Positions 45,817 to 55,142 of a stretch of DNA of 64,000 bases are shown here, piece by piece. Under the pieces are notes generated by a model. The model ran no database searches. It was not told the origin of the DNA and was given only the letters and a program-made list of their open reading frames with translations. Source of the stretch: Paenibacillus xylanexedens (GTDB taxonomy: Bacteria; Bacillota; Bacilli; Paenibacillales; Paenibacillaceae). The position numbers and the translations under genes were made by a program. The stretch is from NCBI RefSeq assembly GCF_001908275.1, contig NZ_CP018620.1, forward strand, positions 3,906,001 through 3,970,000, written 5' to 3'. Numbering within the stretch: the first letter of the stretch is position 1; each line of letters begins with the position of its first letter.

Positions 45817-46569
45817 ATGTTGCAGAAATTCGGGTTTACACAATATGAAAGTCAGGTATACGAGGCTATATTCGCGCAGGATGAACCGCTTGATGCCACA
45901 TCGATTGTAAATTACTCCAACGTTCCCAAAGCCAAGATCTATGAAGTACTTAATCGCCTGATCGACAAGGGAACAGTGCTGACAACGATGGATGGGAAGA
46001 AAAAACTATATATGGCTGTGGATCTTCAGTCTATTATTCATAAGATCAAGGCTGATTTTGAGAAAGATATTGAGGAATTGAAGAGATACAAAATCAAACG
46101 TACATTCACCGATGAACATATCTGGACGTTAAAAGATGAGTCGTCCATCGCGTCGAATATAGAACAGCTTATCGAAGAAGCAGATTCATCAATTCTTTTT
46201 CTGGCCTGGAATGAGCGAATGGAGAAATATCGTGAACTGCTGGAGCAGAAGGAAAAGCAGGGCGTGTACGTTGAAGTGCTTGCCGTTGGGGGAATGGAGA
46301 CATCCTTAAACCGGATATACTCGTTGATTCCATTGCTTGATGCGCCGGAACCTTCACAGCTGCTTATTGTGGATCATGCATATCTGTTGTTTGCCGGTGT
46401 GGAGCATGATTCATGGCGAGCGATCAAGACGATGTCCAAACCGATTGTCAAAGCGATGACTGATTATTTCTACCATGATGTTGCCCTTACTCAAATTACC
46501 AAAAAATACGGTGATCAACTGTTACAGGATGCTGAAATCGAGAAACTGCTCACCAGATTAATCTATTAA
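45817..46569 (+). CDS. TrmB-family transcriptional regulator
   Basis: A 250-residue protein with an N-terminal TrmB winged helix (LQKFGFTQYESQVYEAIF and SIVNYSNVPKAKIYEVLNRLIDKG) and a C-terminal ligand-binding domain of the PLD-like TrmB_C type (about 105-235, EADSSILFLAWNERM). These regulators often sense sugars or redox compounds. The ribosome site is weak: AAGGGA is 16 nt from ATG 45817. It is followed by its own terminator and then an MFS transporter whose promoter carries a dyad, so the transporter is the likely target. Confidence 0.83.
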   Translation: MLQKFGFTQYESQVYEAIFAQDEPLDATSIVNYSNVPKAKIYEVLNRLIDKGTVLTTMDGKKKLYMAVDLQSIIHKIKADFEKDIEELKRYKIKRTFTDEHIWTLKDESSIASNIEQLIEEADSSILFLAWNERMEKYRELLEQKEKQGVYVEVLAVGGMETSLNRIYSLIPLLDAPEPSQLLIVDHAYLLFAGVEHDSWRAIKTMSKPIVKAMTDYFYHDVALTQITKKYGDQLLQDAEIEKLLTRLIY

Positions 46570-46597
46570 AACTATTCTCTTGGAGGATAGTTTTTTT
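46568..46597 (+). terminator. Terminator of the TrmB-like gene
   Basis: ACTAT and ATAGT close a hairpin with inner CTC/GAG pairs, followed by T7, immediately after the stop. Confidence 0.75.
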
Positions 46598-46635
46598 GTG
46601 ATATCTTTGTTTGAAAAAAATCATGAAAATAACTA

Positions 46636-46678
46636 TTGAAACTTTCATTCTTATAGGTTACTATCGTAGTTGTAACTT
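46636..46678 (+). promoter_or_regulatory. Promoter with overlapping dyad upstream of the MFS gene
   Basis: TTGAAA (46636-46641) and TACTAT (46659-46664) with 17-bp spacing. The -10 is inside GTTAC-N10-GTAAC (46657-46676) with a central ACTA-TCG-TAGT, which resembles the TACT-N-AGTA sites reported for TrmB proteins. A repressor bound there would block transcription. Confidence 0.6.
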
Positions 46679-46695
46679 TTGAGGAGGATTCAAAA

Positions 46696-47859
46696 ATGAA
46701 CAAGAAAGTATATGTGCTTGCTATCGCAGCATTTGTGGTCGGAACCGTTGAACTGATTTTGGGCGGAATTCTGGACCTGATTGCTACGGATCTTCATCTT
46801 TCCCTGGCGAAAGCCGGGTATTTAATCTCTATTTTCTCACTTGTCTATGCGTTGTCAGCGCCGATTTTATTAAATATGACGGCCAGATTCGAGCGAAAAA
46901 AGGTATATATGTGTACGCTGTTTGTATTTCTGATTAGTAATCTGATCTCCGCATTTAGTTCCAGCTTTTATATGCTGATGGCGGGCAGAGCACTCGGAGC
47001 CGCCACGGGATCACTTATTTTTGTGCTCTCCCTGACCCTTGCAGCTCGCATTGTGGAACCACAGTATAAAGGACGCGCCGTGGGGATCATTACCATGGGA
47101 GGTAGTGCATCACTTATCCTGGGTGTACCTCTTGGAATCTTTGTAGGTAACCTGGCAGGCTGGCGTGAGGTGTTTATGTTGATCGCTATTCTCACAGCAG
47201 TGGTCATGGTAGCCATCTGGATTGCGATGGATCGTGTGCAGCCTATTCCTGCTGTATCCCTGAAGAAACAGCTTACGGCTCTGTGGAATCCAAAAATGTT
47301 GGCAATCCATGCTACGACTTTGCTTGTGCTTGCAGGTCATTTGACTTTATATGCGTATTTCACACCATTTCTGCAAGAAACGCTGGGTGCCAGCGCCACG
47401 ATGGTTACCTTTATCTATATGATGTTTGGGATCGCCGCTGTTGCAGGTGGAGGCATCGGAGGCATGTTGTCCGATCGTCTGCATCCTGCTAAAGCCATTA
47501 TCATTGTGCTGATTCCCTTTATCGTGAGTATGGCTGTCATTCCGTTCAGTGTGGGATTGCCTTTGATCGCCTTCTTGCTGTTGTTAAGCATCTGGAGTGC
47601 GCTGAGCTGGACCGTTACGCCTGTACAGAATAGTCTCATTATCAAAACTTCGCCGGAAACAGCCGAAACGCTAATCAGCACGAATTCAGGTATTGCCCAT
47701 GCAGGTATTGCACTGGGTACCTATATCGGCGGCATGGTGATCGATCACTCATCGATTCTGAATACTGGATGGGTTGGTTCTGTTCTGATTCTGCTTGGTT
47801 TGGTGTCTGCCATCTATGCCATTAGCGTTAAGGAAAAAACCGTTCAGGCGGTTGCTTAG
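46696..47859 (+). CDS. MFS transporter, AraJ/DHA1-like
   Basis: A 387-residue membrane protein with 12 predicted helices. The N-terminus (IAAFVVGTVELILGGILDLIA) and helix 4-5 region (LAARIVEPQYKGRAVGIITMG, GVPLGIFVGNLAGWREVFML) match the AraJ/YdhP-type DHA1 exporters of drugs or sugars. GAGGAGG lies 9 nt before ATG 46696. It has its own dyad-containing promoter and terminator. Control by the upstream TrmB-like regulator is inferred from adjacency and the operator position. Confidence 0.9.
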   Translation: MNKKVYVLAIAAFVVGTVELILGGILDLIATDLHLSLAKAGYLISIFSLVYALSAPILLNMTARFERKKVYMCTLFVFLISNLISAFSSSFYMLMAGRALGAATGSLIFVLSLTLAARIVEPQYKGRAVGIITMGGSASLILGVPLGIFVGNLAGWREVFMLIAILTAVVMVAIWIAMDRVQPIPAVSLKKQLTALWNPKMLAIHATTLLVLAGHLTLYAYFTPFLQETLGASATMVTFIYMMFGIAAVAGGGIGGMLSDRLHPAKAIIIVLIPFIVSMAVIPFSVGLPLIAFLLLLSIWSALSWTVTPVQNSLIIKTSPETAETLISTNSGIAHAGIALGTYIGGMVIDHSSILNTGWVGSVLILLGLVSAIYAISVKEKTVQAVA

Positions 47860-47884
47860 AATAAAAAAATTAGACAAAAGCTTG

Positions 47885-47926
47885 AACCTCTGCATTCCCA
47901 TAGTCTAATGGGTGTAGAGGTTTTTT
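47885..47926 (+). terminator. Terminator of the AraJ-like gene
   Basis: AACCTCTGCATTCCCAT pairs with ATGGGTGTAGAGGTT around AGTCTA and runs into T6. Confidence 0.9.
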
Positions 47927-48091
47927 ATTGTTGATACGCTAGAGTATGCGTCAGTAGAATGAACTATTTTCATATCGAGCAAAACTTGCTTTATTCATAC
48001 TAATCTATATAATTAAAAGAGTTTTAAAAAGTATTTTTAGAGAGATTGAGCTTTAATTTATTTTAGATAGAAGATGGGAAGTGCTTACGAA

Positions 48092-48697
48092 ATGATGACT
48101 GAAAAAGAAAAATCTCAATTAGGGCTCTTGTATAATGCCAATTATGATCAAGAGTTAATTGAAGAGCGTTTACATGCCAAAGGGCTTTGTTACGATTATA
48201 ACCAGCTCCATCCAGCCAAGATCAATGAAAGAGAAGCGTTAATTAAGAAACTGCTGGGGAAAACGACGGATCGTTTCCTGATTGAACAGCCATTTGTATG
48301 TGATTACGGCTATAATATTGAAATTGGTGAGAACTTCTATAGCAATCATAATATTGTCATGCTGGATGGAGGAAAAATCAGTTTTGGAGATAATGTTTTT
48401 GTTGCTCCCAATTGTGGATTTTATACAGCAGGCCACCCTTATGATGTTGAGCAGCGCAATGAAGGTCTGGAGATCGTTGGGCCCATCACGGTGGGCAATA
48501 ATGTGTGGATCGGTGGCGGTGTGACCGTTCTTGCCGGTGTGACGATTGGAGATAATACGATCATCGGCGCAGGGAGCGTAGTGACCAAGAGTATACCGTC
48601 TGGTGTGATTGCTGCGGGTAATCCTTGCAGGGTCATTCGCAAGATAACAGAAGAAGACAAAACAAAGTACAGCAGGGATGTAGTGAAGAACATCTAG
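48092..48697 (+). CDS. Sugar O-acetyltransferase (maltose/galactoside acetyltransferase type)
   Basis: A 201-residue hexapeptide-repeat acyltransferase that moves acetyl from acetyl-CoA to a sugar hydroxyl. It has the N-terminal Maa-type helix (TEKEKSQLGLLYNANYDQEL), left-handed beta-helix repeats (IEIGENFYSNHNIVMLDGG, ITVGNNVWIGGGVTVLAGVTIGDN) and the active-site histidine in TAGHPYD. The family usually starts with MxTEKEK, so ATG 48092 or 48095 is favoured over ATG 48074; none has a strong ribosome site. Single gene with a terminator. Detoxification of non-metabolisable sugars is the usual proposal. Confidence 0.9.
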   Translation: MMTEKEKSQLGLLYNANYDQELIEERLHAKGLCYDYNQLHPAKINEREALIKKLLGKTTDRFLIEQPFVCDYGYNIEIGENFYSNHNIVMLDGGKISFGDNVFVAPNCGFYTAGHPYDVEQRNEGLEIVGPITVGNNVWIGGGVTVLAGVTIGDNTIIGAGSVVTKSIPSGVIAAGNPCRVIRKITEEDKTKYSRDVVKNI

Positions 48698-48741
48698 TGA
48701 AGAATAAATAGTGAACAACGTGATAGTCGCTAATGAGAATG

Positions 48742-48770
48742 CCCGATGTGTATCATCGGTGTTTCTTTTT
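48742..48770 (+). terminator. Terminator of the acetyltransferase gene
   Basis: CCGATG and CATCGG with a TGTAT loop followed by TGTTTCTTTTT. Confidence 0.75.
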
Positions 48771-48780
48771 GAAAATAAAA

Positions 48781-48853
48781 ATAAAATCCCCCAGACAGAA
48801 AACATGCTAGGTATCGTATGACCGACACTTTTTCATGTGAAATGTCTGAGGGA
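48781..48853 (-). terminator. Terminator of the GH1 gene
   Basis: On the minus strand TCCCTCAGACA and TGTCTGGGGGA form a stem, with an inner CATG pair, followed by a T-rich tail. It lies 37 bp after the GH1 stop. Confidence 0.75.
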
Positions 48854-48889
48854 TAGAAGAATGTATCTGTTACATTTGCTTAAAGATCC

Positions 48890-50362
<1,473 letters not shown>

Positions 50363-50396
50363 TTAACAATTATATTACATAAAAAAGCTTAAACGT

Positions 50397-50410
50397 TGTA
50401 ACGGGTTACA
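50397..50410. promoter_or_regulatory. Palindromic cre/LacI-type operator upstream of GH1
   Basis: TGTAACGGGTTACA is a perfect palindrome (TGTAAC-GG-GTTACA). It fits the cre consensus except at one core base. It could bind CcpA or the divergent LacI-family protein; both recognise this type of dyad. Confidence 0.6.
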
Positions 50411-50458
50411 CGTCAAGTTTTACTTTTGACCCAGATTTGATGCATACTATTATTCTAA

Positions 50459-50642
50459 ATAAGTTCAACTAAAATTTACACGAAAACGGAGAGGACAGAA
50501 ATAACCAGAAGAAGCGAAGCGGTCGCCTTTATCCCCGGATTTTCCCGTTTAGATATGGGAATCAAAAAATCTGGGGATAACAGCGATCGGAAGGTTGTTC
50601 TGTCATCGAAGTGCCAGTGTAAATAATATTAGCTGAACTTAT
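50459..50642 (+). repeat. Palindromic intergenic element, full copy (184 bp)
   Basis: The ends ATAAGTTCAACTAA (from 50459) and TTAGCTGAACTTAT (to 50642) are inverted repeats, each with an inner ATTTACAC / GTGTAAAT pair. Further in, GACAGAAATAACC pairs with GGTTGTTCTGTC, and ATCCCCGGATTTT with AAAATCTGGGGAT. The whole unit is one long imperfect hairpin without an ORF. It matches 33873-34060 in reverse orientation and the half copy at 24509-24592. It separates the divergent GH1 and LacI genes. Confidence 0.87.
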
Positions 50643-50671
50643 ATAGTTCGTTAGCAAGAAGGGAGTCTCCG

Positions 50672-51655
50672 ATGTCCAAGTTTGATGAAATTATGAAGCG
50701 GTCCGGTTACTCAAAAGCGACAGTGTCACGAGTGATTAATCATTCTCCGCATGTTAGTGATGAAGCAAGACAGATCATAACGGATATTATGAAACAGTTG
50801 AATTATATTCCCAACCGGAATGCGGTCTCGTTATCTACAGGGCAAACAAAGCAGATTGGAATTGTGACCTCTACCACAGGTGAGATCATTCTTACATTCA
50901 TGAATCAATTCATTGATACAGCCATGGATTTTGGGTTTCAGACGATTATCTATACATCCCGTGGAGATCCGGAGATTGAATTGCAGGCTTTCGAAGATCT
51001 GCGTAGTAAACGAGTCGATGGGCTAGTTATTATTGCTTGTGTTAATGATCCTCGGAAATTAAAAGCTTATATGGAGTATGGGCCCATTGTCTCTTGGCAG
51101 CGAATGGGGAATGACGAGATTCCATCTGTTGCGATGGATCAGGCAGAGGGGTATAAGTTAGCTCTGGAGCATCTGGTATCAAGAGGATACACCCGAATTG
51201 CGAATGCATTTGGCAGGGCTGAGAGTTTGAATACCCAGAGCCGACGTGAAGCCTATGAATCTTTCATGAAGAGCAGAGGGTTGCATGTGTGGACTGAAGC
51301 GTATCAATATTCCGTATTCAGCTCCTCCGATGGCGAAGAAGCGATGCGAAGAATGGCTGAGGGGCCAGAACTTCCACAGGCCGTATTATGTTCCAATGAT
51401 TATGCAGCCATCGGCATTCTTAGTGAAGCACGCAGACGGAATATTCAGGTACCGGAACAACTCGCCATTGTGGGGTTTGATGATATCGAGCTTTCCCGTG
51501 TTCTTGGAATCACGACCATACACAATCCGATTGCGGAGCAAGCCACCCAGGCTTTCCATCAATTGTGGGCTGTATTGGGTAAAATGGAGTTGCAGACCGA
51601 ACAGCTGACATACCAGCTGATTGAGCGTGAGACGACTGGAATCCATAAGACCTGA
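50672..51655 (+). CDS. LacI-family transcriptional regulator (GH1-associated)
   Basis: A 327-residue regulator with a somewhat divergent N-terminal helix-turn-helix (SGYSKATVSRVINHSPHVSDEARQ, residues 11-34; the usual LacI opening TIKDVA is replaced by KFDEIM) and a periplasmic-binding-like effector domain (IGIVTSTTGEIILTF to IVGFDDIELSRVLGITTI). It is divergent from the GH1 gene, so control of beta-glucoside use is the likely role. AGAAGGGAG lies 7 nt before ATG 50672. Its promoter region contains the palindromic element, which may affect expression. Confidence 0.9.
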   Translation: MSKFDEIMKRSGYSKATVSRVINHSPHVSDEARQIITDIMKQLNYIPNRNAVSLSTGQTKQIGIVTSTTGEIILTFMNQFIDTAMDFGFQTIIYTSRGDPEIELQAFEDLRSKRVDGLVIIACVNDPRKLKAYMEYGPIVSWQRMGNDEIPSVAMDQAEGYKLALEHLVSRGYTRIANAFGRAESLNTQSRREAYESFMKSRGLHVWTEAYQYSVFSSSDGEEAMRRMAEGPELPQAVLCSNDYAAIGILSEARRRNIQVPEQLAIVGFDDIELSRVLGITTIHNPIAEQATQAFHQLWAVLGKMELQTEQLTYQLIERETTGIHKT

Positions 51656-51836
51656 TGTGGGAATCTGGTTTTACGGATTCAATAATTATTCAAATTTGAA
51701 GCATCTTCAAATCGGACACATACGTTATACTGAATATGAGCTTCAGAACGACATATCTGTACGGAGATGTGGCGTGAGATTTTTGTATCATGTTACAAGT
51801 TACATATTTCACAAACGATTAGCAGGAAAGGTGAGA

Positions 51837-52139
51837 ATGGACTTTATGAAGACAGTGACAGGCCGATTCAGAATTGCGGGCATATGGGAGGGCGTATCCT
51901 TACTTCTGTTGATTTTTATTGCTATGCCTCTGAAATATTTTGCAGATATCTCTTCCGCTGTAGCCGTAATGGGCATGATTCATGGTATTTTATTTCCTTT
52001 GTACCTTATTGCCCTAGTGCATTTGGCTCTGGTCAAAAAGTGGAAGATAACACGCTGGTTAATGGGTGGACTCGCCGGTCTACTGCCGTTTGGTACTTTT
52101 GTATTCGAATCTTATCTTCGGAAGAGAGATTGGAAATAA
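51837..52139 (+). CDS. DUF3817 membrane protein
   Basis: A 100-residue protein with three hydrophobic helices. The conserved pattern FRIAGIWEGVSLLLL, PLKYF and GMIHGILFPLYLIAL is that of the DUF3817 (YdzA-like) family of unknown function. ATG 51837 is preceded by GGAAAGGTGAG; the frame is open far upstream but without a ribosome site. Single gene, 181 bp after the LacI regulator. Confidence 0.82.
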   Translation: MDFMKTVTGRFRIAGIWEGVSLLLLIFIAMPLKYFADISSAVAVMGMIHGILFPLYLIALVHLALVKKWKITRWLMGGLAGLLPFGTFVFESYLRKRDWK

Positions 52140-52162
52140 AAATCAATAAGAATAAATGAAAG

Positions 52163-52207
52163 CAGGCGACTAATTCAGATGTTATCCGAATTGTCGCCTG
52201 TTACTTT
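52163..52207. terminator. Shared terminator of DUF3817 gene and small exported peptide gene
   Basis: CAGGCGAC-TAATTC pairs with GAATT-GTCGCCTG. T-runs on either side are modest (TTACTTTC plus, CTTTCATTTATT minus), and it lies between convergent genes. Confidence 0.7.
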
Positions 52208-52218
52208 CTGTACAAGTA

Positions 52219-52356
52219 CTACTTTACAGTGCCTTGCTGACGATCGGACAATAAGCTGACTCCAATATCGCCAGAGGCATTCGACACAGGCGTATACGCC
52301 GAGAAGGAAGTAACAACAACCAGGGCAGTGAACAGAAAAATAAATGATTTTTTCAT
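52219..52356 (-). CDS. Small exported peptide, 45 aa, Phr-like precursor candidate
   Basis: A 45-residue precursor: MKKSFIFLFTALVVVTSFSA is a clear signal sequence with likely cleavage around SNA-SG, leaving a mature tail that ends SLLSDRQQGTVK. AGAGGT lies 7 nt before the ATG. Phr signalling peptides of Bacillus have this length, a signal peptide and a short C-terminal effector often with an acidic-Arg start and Thr (such as ERGMT); DRQQGT is similar in type. No Rap, PlcR or Alo-like receptor is adjacent. It may be an orphan signalling peptide or another secreted peptide; the role is inference. Confidence 0.6.
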   Translation of the reverse strand: MKKSFIFLFTALVVVTSFSAYTPVSNASGDIGVSLLSDRQQGTVK

Positions 52357-52474
52357 ACAATAACCTCTTTCATATGGGGATATATTCCATTTGATTCTAA
52401 CGCACATAGGCTATACTTGAAAAGAAAAAGTTTAAATGAGCAAGCTATTGAATGACTGAAAGGGTGGAGCTTCT

Positions 52475-52819
52475 ATGAAAGATATTCATGAGTTAACATC
52501 CATAGAAATGGTTGAAGAAACTATTCAACAACATGAATTGTTTTTTTTGTATGTATCTCGTCCAGAGTGCAGTGTATGTCACGCTTTACTCCCCAAGATC
52601 AGGGCGTTGCTTGAACCTTATCCATCAATATACCTCGGTCACATTAATGCTAACGACGTGGAAGAGGTTGCATCCAAGTTTCTTATTTTTACCGTTCCAA
52701 CAATGATCATGCTTGTGGAGCAGAAGGAATATATTCGAGCGGATCGTTTTGTTCGCTTGGAACGTCTGGAAGAGCAGTTGCAACAGATTCACTCCATGTA
52801 TATCCAAGATGAGGAATAG
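52475..52819 (+). CDS. Thioredoxin-family protein
   Basis: A 114-residue thioredoxin-fold protein with the redox motif CSVC (RPECSVCHALLPKIRALL, Cys near 32 and 35) and the cis-proline segment FTVPTMIMLV. It is cytosolic and close to the short YtpP/YbdE-type thioredoxin-like proteins of Bacillales. AAAGGGTGGAG precedes ATG 52475. Monocistronic with a perfect terminator; the redox partner is unknown. Confidence 0.88.
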   Translation: MKDIHELTSIEMVEETIQQHELFFLYVSRPECSVCHALLPKIRALLEPYPSIYLGHINANDVEEVASKFLIFTVPTMIMLVEQKEYIRADRFVRLERLEEQLQQIHSMYIQDEE

Positions 52820-52841
52820 AGAGCTAAAGCTTCATGAACGG

Positions 52842-52866
52842 CGGCTCATATATGAGCCGTTTTTTT
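52842..52866 (+). terminator. Terminator of the thioredoxin-like gene
   Basis: CGGCTCATA and TATGAGCCG form a perfect 9-bp stem followed by T7. Confidence 0.9.
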
Positions 52867-52929
52867 GCGCCCGCAGTGGCATATAGCTATGAATAAAGTA
52901 CATGATGCCTGAACTCACAAATTAAAGTG

Positions 52930-52982
52930 TTGCCATGAAAACGGTTTTATGATAATTTAAACATTATAAAAACGTTTTTATA
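52930..52982 (+). promoter_or_regulatory. Promoter and two LacI operators of the GH30-operon regulator
   Basis: TTGCCA (52930-52935) and TAATTT (52953-52958) with a 17-bp spacer. ATGAAAACGGTTTTAT fills the spacer (52935-52950), and the perfect palindrome TATAAAAACGTTTTTATA (52965-52982) lies at the start of the transcript. Binding at either would repress the regulator gene. The second core recurs exactly in front of the transporter operon. Confidence 0.8.
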
Positions 52983-52999
52983 GTAAAGGAACAAAACTT

Positions 53000-54022
53000 A
53001 TGGCAAAGATAACGATTAAAGATGTAGCAAGGGAAGCGGGCGTATCCATATCTACGGTCTCCAACGCTTTGAATGGTGTGGATGTCTTGAACCCGGAGAC
53101 AAAATCACATGTTCTTAAGGTGGCAGAACGTTTAAACTATGTGCCCAATCTGAATGGCAAGCTGTTGAAGTCCGGTCAAACCAAAATGCTTGGTTTTTTC
53201 ACTACAAGTGTATCGGGTCCGTATTTCTATAAGCTGGTTGAGTCAATGTCTCGTGAATGTGATCGTCTTGGGTATGGTTTGAATGTATTTGTGACCAAGG
53301 ATAAACACGTTATTATGAGTAATATTCTGGGTCGGCGGGTGGATGGTGTCATTATCTACGAAGAGCTTCGGATCGATGAGCAAGATATTATCGCCATGGA
53401 GAAAGACAAGATCAAGGCGGTTTTTCTGGATCGGGTCTATCAGAGTGATATGATGGGAAGTGTCATTTTTGACTCCTACGTGGCGGCTTATGAAGCTACC
53501 AAGTATTTAATTGGGCTGGGGCACAAGAAAATTGCTTATATTTCTGGCGTGGACACAATGTTTGACAGTGTGCAGCGTAGAGATGGCTATCTGGCTGCCT
53601 TGCGTGAATACCAGCTTCCAATCGATGAAGATTACATTATTCAAGGGTATTTTGAGGAGGAGAGCACGTATAGTGCGATAAAATCTTTTCTTCATTTACA
53701 CCCCGGCAAGCGGCCTGATGCATTTCTTGCAGGGAATGACTTGAGTGCAATTGGCTGTATGCATGCGTTGAAGTCTGAGGGCTTTGAAGTGCCTAAAGAT
53801 GTTAGTGTCGTGGGTTTCGATGATATTGATATCGCACAGTATTTTTCCCCACCACTCACAACGGTAAGAAATCAAATTGCAAGACAGGGTATCCTGGCCA
53901 TCAATCAACTGGTGGGTATGATTAAGGAGAAAGAACAAGGGGCTGCGCAAAAATTGGCGGGTGAGCTGGTGGTTAGAGGTTCAAGCCATGTGAAGATCGA
54001 CCGGAAAGACTACCGTACATAA
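53000..54022 (+). CDS. LacI-family transcriptional regulator (GH30 operon)
   Basis: A 340-residue repressor with a canonical LacI helix-turn-helix (ITIKDVAREAGVSISTVSNALNG, residues 4-26), hinge helix and periplasmic-binding-like effector domain (GFFTTSVSGPYFYKLV to VVGFDDIDIAQYFSPPLTTV). It starts at ATG 53000 after AAAGGAAC. Operators with the core ATAAAAACGTTTTTAT occur both at its own promoter and 31 bp before the downstream permease gene, so it most likely represses itself and the four-gene operon until a glycoside fragment binds. Confidence 0.93.
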   Translation: MAKITIKDVAREAGVSISTVSNALNGVDVLNPETKSHVLKVAERLNYVPNLNGKLLKSGQTKMLGFFTTSVSGPYFYKLVESMSRECDRLGYGLNVFVTKDKHVIMSNILGRRVDGVIIYEELRIDEQDIIAMEKDKIKAVFLDRVYQSDMMGSVIFDSYVAAYEATKYLIGLGHKKIAYISGVDTMFDSVQRRDGYLAALREYQLPIDEDYIIQGYFEEESTYSAIKSFLHLHPGKRPDAFLAGNDLSAIGCMHALKSEGFEVPKDVSVVGFDDIDIAQYFSPPLTTVRNQIARQGILAINQLVGMIKEKEQGAAQKLAGELVVRGSSHVKIDRKDYRT

Positions 54023-54053
54023 GTTGACTCAGCTTCTTCTCCGGTCTTTTTTT
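53999..54053 (+). terminator. Probable terminator at the 3' end of the LacI gene
   Basis: GACCGGA (53999-54005, within the last codons) pairs with TCCGGTC (54040-54046) followed by T7. The loop is long, so the hairpin is modest, but the T-run is strong. Confidence 0.55.
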
Positions 54054-54090
54054 ACATAAATATAAACAAAGGGGTTTTTTATGTCGAAAA

Positions 54091-54106
54091 ATAAAAACGT
54101 TTTTAT
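54091..54106. promoter_or_regulatory. LacI operator in front of the transporter-GH30 operon
   Basis: ATAAAAACGTTTTTAT is a perfect 16-bp palindrome identical to the core of the operator at 52965-52982. It is 31 bp before the first permease start. I could not assign the promoter boxes with confidence. Confidence 0.85.
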
Positions 54107-54137
54107 AAACATGCATGATGGAGGGGAGTAAAAGAAC

Positions 54138-55127
54138 GTGGATAAATTAGCCGTAGAGACATCAACCGGTAAAAATGCGATCAGTCCCAATGGGAAGAAA
54201 CCCATCGGACAACGGATTAAAGAATTCATAGTCGATTATCGGAGACAATGGGAGATTCAATCGATGATTATCCCTGGCATTATCTTTATGATTATTTTCT
54301 GTTATATTCCGATTTACGGTTTGACAATTGCCTTCAAAAATTACACGGTCATTGATACGCTGGCTACCGCTCCTTGGGTGGGGCTGGATAATTTCAGAAT
54401 CATTTTGTCAGACAAATACTTCTGGGATGCAGTCGTGAATACGCTGGGGATCAGTTTTTTGAAATTAGGTATCGGGTTTGTCATTCCGATCATTCTCGCG
54501 ATCATGATTTACGAGTTAAACAGCGGACGCTTCAAGAAGTTTGTGCAAACGGTTTCATATTTACCTCACTTTTTGTCCTGGATTGTACTTGGGGGAATGC
54601 TGATCACCTGGTTTTCAACAACGGGCTTATTTAATCAGTTGTTACTTAGCCTGGGAGTGATCTCGCAACCGCAGAATATCTTGCTGGATGCAGGCAAGTA
54701 TTGGTGGATTGCTACGTTATCGGATATTTGGAAAGAAGCAGGTTGGGGAACAATTCTGTATCTGGCAATCATGGCAAAGATTGACCCAACGTATTATGAA
54801 GCTGCCAAAATCGATGGTGCAAGCCGTCTCAGACAGATCTGGAATATCACATTGCCTAACATGAAATCAATCATCAGCTTAAATCTGATTCTAACTGTAA
54901 GCGGTTTATTGGGATCGAATCTGGATCAAACGCTGGTTCTCATGAACTCCCAGAACCGTGACAAAGCGGAAGTTATCAATTCGTACGTCTATCGTATGGG
55001 GATGTCTCAGGGTGACTTTTCATATGCAACGGCAGTTGGCTTGGGTGTCTCAATCATCTCTGTCATTTTACTCGTCACGGCAAACAAAATCACAAGCAAA
55101 TTAAACGATAATCAATCTGTGTTGTAG
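54138..55127 (+). CDS. Sugar ABC transporter permease, LplB-type
   Basis: A 329-residue inner-membrane permease with six helices and a long N-terminal cytoplasmic stretch. The EAA loop YYEAAKIDGASRLRQIWNITLPN contacts the ATPase, and the family resembles LplB/YtcP, which import oligosaccharides in Paenibacillus and Bacillus. The start is GTG 54138, with GGAGGGG 11 nt upstream. First gene of a four-gene operon (15-37 bp gaps). No ATPase gene is present, as usual for this class, which shares a general MsmX-type ATPase. Confidence 0.93.
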   Translation: MDKLAVETSTGKNAISPNGKKPIGQRIKEFIVDYRRQWEIQSMIIPGIIFMIIFCYIPIYGLTIAFKNYTVIDTLATAPWVGLDNFRIILSDKYFWDAVVNTLGISFLKLGIGFVIPIILAIMIYELNSGRFKKFVQTVSYLPHFLSWIVLGGMLITWFSTTGLFNQLLLSLGVISQPQNILLDAGKYWWIATLSDIWKEAGWGTILYLAIMAKIDPTYYEAAKIDGASRLRQIWNITLPNMKSIISLNLILTVSGLLGSNLDQTLVLMNSQNRDKAEVINSYVYRMGMSQGDFSYATAVGLGVSIISVILLVTANKITSKLNDNQSVL

Positions 55128-55142
55128 AAGGAGGCACCCTGC

